This document shows positions 54,362-64,000 of a DNA stretch of 64,000 nt, in pieces (position 1 is the first letter of the stretch; each line of letters opens with the position of its first letter). This DNA comes from Rhodococcus sp. RD6.2 (GTDB lineage Bacteria > Actinomycetota > Actinomycetes > Mycobacteriales > Mycobacteriaceae). The position numbers were made by a program, and so were the translations under genes. The stretch spans positions 106,139-170,138 of the forward strand of contig NZ_CVQP01000009.1 in the NCBI RefSeq assembly GCF_001040705.1. The letters are read 5' to 3'. The notes under the pieces are model-generated. The model did not search any database. It was given only the letters and a program-made list of their open reading frames with translations, and was not told the origin of the DNA.

Positions 54362-54423
54362 CAGGTCGTCTGTTGGGGGCACCCGCTCATGATCCGGTCT
54401 CGACAAGGTCGAAGGTCAAGCGC

Positions 54424-54441
54424 TCACAGGAAACTCGCAGT
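54424..54441 (+). promoter_or_regulatory. PhoP-type direct repeat upstream of the GT2-GT39 operon
   Basis: TCACAGG-AAAC-TCGCAGT is identical to the box before phoP, including the 4-nt spacer and the following C. It ends 44 nt before the GT2 start; the phoP copy ends 43 nt before its start. Confidence 0.75.
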
Positions 54442-54485
54442 CCGGGCGGAGGGACGCTCCAGGTTCCGCAGCGACAGTCGCTTCC

Positions 54486-55748
54486 ATGACGAAGTCCCTG
54501 GCTCGCCACGATGCCGATGTGGTCACCGTCCCGTTGCGGACCGTGACCCTCGACGTCGTCGTCCCCGTGTACAACGAGGAACGCGACCTCGAACGCTGCG
54601 TGCGACGACTGCACCGACACCTCGCCGACAACATCCCGTACCCGAGTCGCATCACCGTCGCCGACAACGCCAGCACCGACGGCACCCTCGCCGTCGCGAA
54701 CCTGCTCGCCGCCGAGTTCGACGACGTGCGCGTCGTCCACCTCGACGAGAAGGGCCGCGGCCGCGCGTTGCGCACCGTGTGGAGCGCGTCCGACGCGGAG
54801 GTCGTCGCGTACATGGACGTCGACCTGTCGACGGACCTCGGCGCACTGTTGCCGCTGGTGGCGCCGCTGGTGTCCGGGCACTCCGACGTCGCGATCGGAT
54901 CGCGACTCGCGCGGTCCTCGCGGGTGGTCCGCGGACCCAAACGGGAGGTCATCTCCCGCTGTTACAACCTGATCCTGCGCGGTGCGCTTCGCGCGCGGTT
55001 CTCCGACGCCCAGTGCGGGTTCAAGGCGATGCGCACCGACGTCGCCCGGGAACTGCTGCCGCTGGTCGAGGACACCGGCTGGTTCTTCGACACCGAACTG
55101 CTGGTGCTCGCCGAACGCGTCGGACTGCGCATTCACGAGGTACCCGTCGACTGGGTCGACGACCCCGACAGCACCGTCGACATCGTCGCCACCGCGGTCG
55201 CCGACCTCAAGGGCGTCGTGCGGGTCGGTCGGGCGCTGGCCACCGGCCGCCTTCCCATCGCCGCGTTGCGCACCAGCCTCGGCCGCGAACCACTCGTCCA
55301 GGGTGTTCCGCACGGGATGGTCGGTCAGTTGGTGCGGTTCGCGGTTGTCGGCGTCGCGTCGACCGTCGCGTACATGGTGCTGTACCTGTTGCTGCATACG
55401 CTGCTCGGTGCGCAGACCGCGAACTTCACGGCCCTGCTGATCACGGCCGTCGTCAACACCACCGCGAACCGGGCCTTCACGTTCGGGGTACGCGGACCCA
55501 CCGGTGCGGCGCGACACCAGCTGCAGGGGTTGGCGGTGTTCGGGTTCGGCCTGCTGCTCACCAGCGGGTCGCTGTTCGTCCTGCACCGCTGGGTGCCCGA
55601 CGCGTCCCGCCACGTCGAACTTGCGGTCCTCGTCGTCGCGAATCTCGTTGCCACCGTCAGCCGTTTCGTCGCCCTGCGGTGGGTGTTCCGACCCCACATC
55701 GAATCCTCGAACCAGTCCACGATCCAGACCCAGGGAGCAGACCAGTGA
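54486..55748 (+). CDS. GT2 polyprenyl-phosphate glycosyltransferase fused to GtrA-like domain
   Basis: 420 residues. The N-terminal GT-A domain (about 20-255) has V-V-V-P-V-Y-N-E-E-R-D, D-N-A-S-T-D-G-T, D-V-D-L-S-T-D and Q-C-G-F-K-A-M as in DPM1-type synthases. The C-terminal part (about 280-405) has four hydrophobic helices of the GtrA type. It probably makes polyprenyl-phospho-sugar and flips it for the following GT39 enzyme. The stop overlaps the next start (GTGA). Confidence 0.87.
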   Translation: MTKSLARHDADVVTVPLRTVTLDVVVPVYNEERDLERCVRRLHRHLADNIPYPSRITVADNASTDGTLAVANLLAAEFDDVRVVHLDEKGRGRALRTVWSASDAEVVAYMDVDLSTDLGALLPLVAPLVSGHSDVAIGSRLARSSRVVRGPKREVISRCYNLILRGALRARFSDAQCGFKAMRTDVARELLPLVEDTGWFFDTELLVLAERVGLRIHEVPVDWVDDPDSTVDIVATAVADLKGVVRVGRALATGRLPIAALRTSLGREPLVQGVPHGMVGQLVRFAVVGVASTVAYMVLYLLLHTLLGAQTANFTALLITAVVNTTANRAFTFGVRGPTGAARHQLQGLAVFGFGLLLTSGSLFVLHRWVPDASRHVELAVLVVANLVATVSRFVALRWVFRPHIESSNQSTIQTQGADQ

Positions 55749-57856
55749 CCACCACCCCCGTCCTCGACCATGACCCCGTGGTCCCCGACGCTCCGCAACC
55801 GCGGCAGCATTCCCGGTGGGAGCCGTGGGCGCTGGCCGCGCTGCTGATCGGGACGGCGATCGCGTACCTGTGGAACCTCAGCTCATCCGGGTGGGCCAAC
55901 TCGTTCTATTCCGCTGCGGTGCAGGCTGGTTCGGAGTCGTGGAAGGCGTTCTTCTTCGGTTCCTCCGATGCCGCGAACTCGATCACCGTCGACAAGCCGC
56001 CCGCGTCGCTGTGGGCGATGGAACTGTCGGTGCGGGCGTTCGGCCTGAACTCCTGGGCGATCCTGGTGCCGCAGGTGCTGATGGGTGTCGGGTCCGTCGC
56101 CCTGCTGTGGGCGACGGTGCGGCGCTGGTTCGGCGCGTCCGCTGGCTTGCTCGCCGGGCTGGTGCTGGCGGTGACTCCCGTTGCCGCACTGATGTTCCGG
56201 TTCAACAACCCCGACGCGCTTCTGGTGCTGTTGATGCTCGCCGCCGCGTGGGCGCTGCTTCGCGCGATCGAGGATGGACGCACCCGCTGGCTCGTGCTGA
56301 CCGGGGTGTTCGTCGGATTCGGCTTCCTTACCAAGCAGTTGCAGGTGATGCTCGTCGTGCCGCCGCTCGCGCTGACGTACCTGCTGTTGGGCCCGCCCAA
56401 GCTGGGTAAGCGCATCGCACAGTTGTTCGCCGCGCTCGGCGCGATGGTCGTCTCGGCCGGCTGGTGGCTGCTCGCGGTCGAGTTGTGGCCCGCGGACTCG
56501 CGGCCGTGGATCGGTGGCTCGCAGAACAATTCGATCCTGGAACTGACCCTCGGCTACAACGGGCTCGGTCGCCTCAACGGCAACGAGACCGGAAGTGTCA
56601 CCCCCGGTGGTGGCGGCGCCGACATGGCAGGCGGCGGTATGCCCGGGGGCGGTATGCCCGGTGGCGGCATGTGGGGCGAGACCGGCATCGGCCGCATGTT
56701 CGACGCCTCGCAGGGCGGGCAGATCGCCTGGCTGATCCCTGCCGCGCTGATTCTCGGCGTCCTCGGAATCATGCTGCGCGGCAGGGGTGCCCGTACCGAT
56801 GGCAAGCGCGCCGTCTTCGTGCTCTTCGGGACCTGGCTGCTGGTCACCGGGCTGGTGTTCAGCTTCATGGCGGGCATTTTCCACTCGTACTACACCGTCG
56901 CCCTCGCTCCGATGATCGCTGCACTGGTCGGTGCGGGTGCCGTCACCGCCTGGCACCACCGCGACCTCTGGTGGGTGCGGGCGACGTCCGCCGTCACCAT
57001 GCTCGGCACGGCCGTGTGGTCGTGGGAACTGCTCGGCCGGAGCCCCGACTTCGTGCCGTGGCTGCGCTGGGTGATCCTCGTCGTCGGCGGGGTCGCCGCG
57101 GTCGCGATGCTGCTGCCCCGGCTGACGGGACGGCTCGCCGCGGTCACCGCGATCGCTGCCGTGCTCACGGGACTGGCCGGTCCCACCGCCTACGCCATCG
57201 ACACCATCGCGACCCCGCACACCGGCTCCATCGTCTCGGCGGGACCGAATACAGGCGGTATGGGCTTCGGCGTTCGCGGCGGACCCGGTGACGGCCGCGG
57301 CTTCGGGCAGCGTGACGGCGCCGCCGGGAACGGCATGCCCCCGATGCCGGGCGGCATGCAGCCTCCTGGCGCCACGGGTCGGGCGCCGGGCGGCATGGGC
57401 CAGCTCCCGAACGGCATGCTTCCGGGCGGCACCGAGGTCGGTGCGATGCCCGACGGCGGGATGGTAGGCGGCGCGGGCGGCCTGCTCAACGGCAGCACCC
57501 CGAGTGCCGAGCTGACCGCGCTCCTGACGGACGACGCCGACGGGTACACGTGGGTGGCCGCGGCAGTCGGGTCCAACAGTGCCTCCGGCTACCAGCTCGC
57601 AACCGAACGGTCGGTCATGCCGATCGGCGGGTTCAACGGCAGCGATCCGTCGCCGACCCTCGACCGGTTCCAGCAGTACGTCGCGGACGGCGAGATCCAC
57701 TACTTCATCGCAGGCGGCGGCATGGGCGGCCGCATGGGTGGCAGTGGAACCGCGTCGGAGATCTCGCAGTGGGTGACGGAGAACTTCACGCCCATCACCG
57801 TCGACGGGGTCACCCTCTACGACCTGACCGCGCCGACCGACCAGGCCGGAACGTAG
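55745..57856 (+). CDS. GT39-type (PMT/ArnT-like) membrane glycosyltransferase with Gly/Met-rich loops
   Basis: 703 residues. The first half is a multi-helix GT-C enzyme: [10 protein letters not shown] (catalytic first loop), [11 protein letters not shown], and [11 protein letters not shown]. Two extracellular stretches are rich in glycine and methionine: about residues 295-318 (G-G-G-M-P repeated) and about 505-590. The C-terminal 110 residues form a compact outer domain. It probably transfers a polyprenyl-linked sugar to a wall glycan or protein. GTG start inside the GT2 stop. Acceptor unknown. Confidence 0.85.
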   Translation: MTTTPVLDHDPVVPDAPQPRQHSRWEPWALAALLIGTAIAYLWNLSSSGWANSFYSAAVQAGSESWKAFFFGSSDAANSITVDKPPASLWAMELSVRAFGLNSWAILVPQVLMGVGSVALLWATVRRWFGASAGLLAGLVLAVTPVAALMFRFNNPDALLVLLMLAAAWALLRAIEDGRTRWLVLTGVFVGFGFLTKQLQVMLVVPPLALTYLLLGPPKLGKRIAQLFAALGAMVVSAGWWLLAVELWPADSRPWIGGSQNNSILELTLGYNGLGRLNGNETGSVTPGGGGADMAGGGMPGGGMPGGGMWGETGIGRMFDASQGGQIAWLIPAALILGVLGIMLRGRGARTDGKRAVFVLFGTWLLVTGLVFSFMAGIFHSYYTVALAPMIAALVGAGAVTAWHHRDLWWVRATSAVTMLGTAVWSWELLGRSPDFVPWLRWVILVVGGVAAVAMLLPRLTGRLAAVTAIAAVLTGLAGPTAYAIDTIATPHTGSIVSAGPNTGGMGFGVRGGPGDGRGFGQRDGAAGNGMPPMPGGMQPPGATGRAPGGMGQLPNGMLPGGTEVGAMPDGGMVGGAGGLLNGSTPSAELTALLTDDADGYTWVAAAVGSNSASGYQLATERSVMPIGGFNGSDPSPTLDRFQQYVADGEIHYFIAGGGMGGRMGGSGTASEISQWVTENFTPITVDGVTLYDLTAPTDQAGT

Positions 57857-57866
57857 TCTGAGACCC

Positions 57867-59117
57867 GTGCGCGTACTCGTCGTCGGCTCCGGAGCCCGTG
57901 AACATGCCCTTCTTCTCGCCCTCTCCCGCGACCCGGGAGTGACCGCGCTCTTCGCGGCACCCGGTAACGCGGGAACCGCGAAGCTTGCGGAGCAGCACCC
58001 GGTGGACGCCGCGTCGGGCGACGCCGTCGTGGCGCTGGCGACGAAGGTCGAGGCCGATCTCGTTGTCGTCGGCCCCGAGGTTCCGCTGGTCGCGGGTGTC
58101 GCGGACGCGCTGCGCGCCGCGGGCATCGCCTGCTTCGGCCCGTCCGCCGACGCCGCCCGGATCGAGGGATCCAAGGCCTTCGCGAAGGACGTCATGGCGG
58201 CGGCAGGTGTGCGGACCGCCCACAGTGAGGTCGTCGACAACCCGGCCAAGCTGGACGAGGCCATCGACCGCTTCGGCCCGAACTGGGTCGTGAAGGACGA
58301 CGGTCTCGCGGCGGGCAAGGGTGTCGTCGTCACGACGGACCGGGCCGAGGCCCGCGCCCACGCCGCCGCGATCCTCGATCACGGGCACCCGGTGCTCCTC
58401 GAGTCCTTCCTCGACGGCCCCGAGGTCTCGCTGTTCTGCCTCGTTGACGGCGAGACGGTGGTGCCGCTGCTGCCCGCGCAGGATCACAAGCGCGTCGGCG
58501 ACGGCGACACCGGTCCGAACACCGGCGGCATGGGGGCGTACACGCCGCTGCCGTGGCTGCCCGCCGATGCGGTCACCACGATCGTCCGGGACGTCGTGGA
58601 GCCCGTCGCCGCGGAAATGGTCAGGCGGGGCAGTGGCTTCTCCGGACTGCTGTACGCGGGCCTGGCGATGGGGAAGGACGGCCCCGCCGTCGTCGAGTTC
58701 AACTGCCGATTCGGTGACCCGGAGACGCAGGCCGTGCTGGCGCTGCTCGAGTCGCCGCTCGGCGCGGCGCTCAACGCCACGGCGACGGGCACGCTCGCGT
58801 CGCTTCCGCCGCTGCAGTGGCGCGACGGTGCCGCGGTGACGGTCGTCCTCGCCGCCGAGAACTACCCCGGAACGCCCCGCACCGGCGACAAGATCGTCGG
58901 CGCCGACGCTGACGGTGTCCTGCACGCGGGTACCGCGATCGAGGACGGCGCCGTCGTGTCCGCGGGCGGCCGCGTGCTCAGCGTCGTCGGGACGGGTCCG
59001 GACCTGGCCGGTGCCCGCGCCGACGCGTACGCCAAGCTCGAGGCCGTGAAGCTCCCGGGCGGACACTTCCGCACCGACATCGGCCTCGCTGCCGAAGAGG
59101 GTCGCATCAGCATCTGA
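57867..59117 (+). CDS. purD: Phosphoribosylamine-glycine ligase PurD
   Basis: 416 residues: [10 protein letters not shown] at the start, [22 protein letters not shown], the ATP-grasp [26 protein letters not shown] and [10 protein letters not shown]. It makes glycinamide ribonucleotide in purine synthesis. GTG start 10 nt after the GT39 stop. The upstream neighbour is unrelated in function. Confidence 0.96.
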   Translation: MRVLVVGSGAREHALLLALSRDPGVTALFAAPGNAGTAKLAEQHPVDAASGDAVVALATKVEADLVVVGPEVPLVAGVADALRAAGIACFGPSADAARIEGSKAFAKDVMAAAGVRTAHSEVVDNPAKLDEAIDRFGPNWVVKDDGLAAGKGVVVTTDRAEARAHAAAILDHGHPVLLESFLDGPEVSLFCLVDGETVVPLLPAQDHKRVGDGDTGPNTGGMGAYTPLPWLPADAVTTIVRDVVEPVAAEMVRRGSGFSGLLYAGLAMGKDGPAVVEFNCRFGDPETQAVLALLESPLGAALNATATGTLASLPPLQWRDGAAVTVVLAAENYPGTPRTGDKIVGADADGVLHAGTAIEDGAVVSAGGRVLSVVGTGPDLAGARADAYAKLEAVKLPGGHFRTDIGLAAEEGRISI

Positions 59118-59127
59118 GTGTGCGTAT

Positions 59128-59181
59128 TGCGCCCGTGAGTCGTGTCGGTCCGCTGGAGGGCCGGAAAGGCTCACGGGCGCA
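59128..59181 (+). terminator. Hairpin after purD
   Basis: A 12-bp perfect stem (TGCGCCCGTGAG / CTCACGGGCGCA) encloses a 30-nt loop with its own partial pairing, 11 nt after purD. Confidence 0.6.
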
Positions 59182-61166
<1,985 letters not shown>

Positions 61167-61199
61167 TCGAGATCCTCGGTAATCGACTGCGGTGAAAGA

Positions 61200-61236
61200 A
61201 GTTCGGCGGACCTGTCGCAAGCAGGTCCGCCGAACT
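61200..61236 (+). terminator. Terminator of cholesterol oxidase copy 1
   Basis: A 15-bp perfect stem (GTTCGGCGGACCTG core) with a 7-nt loop, 33 nt after the stop. The same stem recurs after copy 2. Confidence 0.85.
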
Positions 61237-61281
61237 GCGTTCTGCCGCCCGCGCCGTCGTGCGCGCAGATTCGCAGGGGAC

Positions 61282-63085
<1,804 letters not shown>

Positions 63086-63144
63086 AGGTGCGATCTGTGG
63101 GCGTGCCGCATGTGACCGCCTTCGTGTAACCGCCTGCGTGGAAA

Positions 63145-63183
63145 CGAGTTCGGCGGACCTGTCTCCCAGGTCCGCCGAACTCG
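63145..63183 (+). terminator. Terminator of cholesterol oxidase copy 2
   Basis: A 17-bp perfect stem (CGAGTTCGGCGGACCTG) with a 5-nt loop, 59 nt after copy 2 and 7 nt after the stop of the convergent SDR gene. The core 14 bp equal those after copy 1. Confidence 0.85.
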
Positions 63184-63189
63184 CTTGGG

Positions 63190-63942
63190 TCAGCGGGCAG
63201 TCCAGCCGCCGTCCATCGCGTAGGAGGCGCCGGTGACCATCGCGGCGCCGGGAGCGGCCAGCCAGGCCACGAGTTCGCCGACCTCGTCCGGCTCCACGAG
63301 GCGTTTGATCGCGGACTCGCCTAGCATCACCGTCTCGACCACCTCGGTCTCGCTGATGCCGTGCACCCGGGCCTGGTCGGCGATCTGCTTGTGCACCAAT
63401 GGGGTCGAGACGTATCCGGGGCTGACGCAGTTGCTGGTGACCCCGCGCGGACCGCCTTCGAGGGCGGTCACCTTCGACAGGCCTTCGAGTGCGTGCTTGG
63501 CGGTCACGTAGGCGGCCTTGAACGGGGACGCGACCGACCCGTGCACCGACGACACGTTGAGGATGCGGCCGAAGCCGTTCGCGTACATGTGCGGCAGTGC
63601 CGCGCGGATCAGCAGGAACGGGGCCTCGACCATGAGCGTCTGGATCCGCCGGAAGTCGGCGGTCCGGAAGTCCTCGATCGGGCTGACCGTCTGGATTCCC
63701 GCGTTGTTGACCAGGATGTCGGTCTCGAGACGCAGGTCGTCGAGGGCTTCGGTGTCGAGAAGGTCGACGTGCCATGCCGTTCCGTCGATCTCGTCGGCGA
63801 GCGACTTGGCGGCGACGTCGTCGAGGTCGGCGACGGTGACGTGTGCGCCCCGGGTGGCGAGTGCGCGCGCGGACGCCGCCCCGATCCCGCTCGCGCCGCC
63901 GGTGACGAGGGCCCGGCGCCCGGCGAGTGTCTGCTCGGTCAT
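63190..63942 (-). CDS. 3-hydroxybutyrate dehydrogenase-like SDR
   Basis: 250 residues of the short-chain dehydrogenase family: T-G-G-A-S-G-I-G-A-A (about 14-22), N-N-A-G-I-Q near 86, V-S-S-V-H-G with catalytic Ser, Y-V-T-A-K-H with Tyr/Lys (about 147-151), and P-G-Y-V-S-T-P-L-V. The S-V-H-G and P-L-V-H-K-Q segments match bacterial 3-hydroxybutyrate dehydrogenases. The start overlaps the stop of the upstream partial gene (ATGA). Confidence 0.85.
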   Translation of the reverse strand: MTEQTLAGRRALVTGGASGIGAASARALATRGAHVTVADLDDVAAKSLADEIDGTAWHVDLLDTEALDDLRLETDILVNNAGIQTVSPIEDFRTADFRRIQTLMVEAPFLLIRAALPHMYANGFGRILNVSSVHGSVASPFKAAYVTAKHALEGLSKVTALEGGPRGVTSNCVSPGYVSTPLVHKQIADQARVHGISETEVVETVMLGESAIKRLVEPDEVGELVAWLAAPGAAMVTGASYAMDGGWTAR

Positions 63943-64000
63943 GCCGGGACCGCGGCCTTCTCGGTGGCGAGGATCCGCGCGTCGGCCGCGTCGATCGACT
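63939..64000 (-). CDS. C-terminal end of an unidentified protein
   Basis: Only about 20 residues, S-I-D-A-A-D-A-R-I-L-A-T-E-K-A-A-V-P-A, are visible; the rest is beyond the right edge. It overlaps the SDR start by 4 nt, so it is probably in the same operon. Too short for a family call. Confidence 0.55.
   Translation of the reverse strand, partial: SIDAADARILATEKAAVPA

Noticed and set aside
53330-57856. One continuous open frame of about 1500 codons on the plus strand
   Set aside because: Its first 800 codons lie antisense to the MerR-clamp gene and out of frame with the GT2 gene, with low-complexity Arg/Gly-rich composition typical of high-GC shadows. Only the part from 55745 resembles a protein family.
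55883-58333. Long minus-strand frame of about 800 codons opposite GT39 and purD
   Set aside because: The translation is rich in Arg, Gly, His and Gln without any family motif, and purD on the other strand is unambiguous.

Overview
The window looks like chromosomal DNA of a Rhodococcus-type mycolic-acid actinomycete. The evidence is very high G+C with frequent GTG/TTG starts, F420-dependent enzymes, an mce4 sterol importer, KstR-type operators, PhoP/PhoR, MbtH and otsA, and a gene order close to Mycobacterium tuberculosis Rv3489-Rv3523 and Rv3545c-Rv3546. I see no prophage, insertion sequence, integrase or CRISPR array. The window reads as stable core sequence plus Rhodococcus-specific genes. 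Assignments come from reading motifs and remembered family members, not from a search.

1-20 kb is a sterol side-chain catabolism locus. It holds the start of fadA5, cyp125, a five-gene minus-strand operon (SnoaL-like, LLM oxidoreductase, ltp3, ltp4, tandem DUF35/OB-fold protein), a second LLM oxidoreductase, echA19, fadD19, a nitronate-monooxygenase-like gene, an FAD oxidoreductase, fadD17, fadE27, fadE26, a 3Fe-4S ferredoxin and an hsd4A-like dehydrogenase. Divergent promoters carry 14-bp palindromes close to TNNAACNNGTTNNA, the KstR operator. I count seven good sites and one degenerate site. CYP125 oxidises C26, FadD19 and FadD17 make CoA thioesters, FadE26/27 desaturate, EchA19 hydrates, the Hsd4A-like enzyme oxidises, and thiolases or Ltp lyases cleave.

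20-30 kb is the mce4 importer (yrbE4AB, mce4A-F, mas4AB). The genes are mostly coupled by 1-4 nt overlaps, the operon has its own KstR box, and it ends at a 19-bp terminator shared with convergent otsA.

30-45 kb is mixed: otsA and a small partner; an ABC exporter pair with complementary degenerate ATPase motifs; a secreted PtpB-like phosphatase; an iron-box-linked ornithine hydroxylase plus MbtH with no NRPS; a ThrE exporter; a WYL regulator facing a VOC gene across a perfect operator-like palindrome; tRNA-Thr(TGT); a 42-residue glycine-rich ORF; and a stand-alone S74 chaperone-like domain.

45-59 kb has a protein made of 13 gapless decapeptide repeats, a Gdx/SugE exporter under a guanidine-III riboswitch, phoPR with a PhoP-type direct repeat, a secreted hydrolase with a 54-bp duplication in its leader, an OYE-family reductase, a HIT protein, a type I extradiol dioxygenase with a palindromic operator next to a MarR gene, a MerR protein fused to sliding-clamp-like domains, and a GT2-GtrA/GT39 glycosylation operon. 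That operon carries a PhoP-type box with the same sequence and spacing as the one before phoP. purD follows.

59-64 kb carries two tandem class I (GMC) cholesterol oxidases, each with its own promoter block and terminator, then a 3-hydroxybutyrate-dehydrogenase-like SDR and the tail of another gene. The window therefore covers sterol attack outside the cell, uptake, and much of side-chain degradation.
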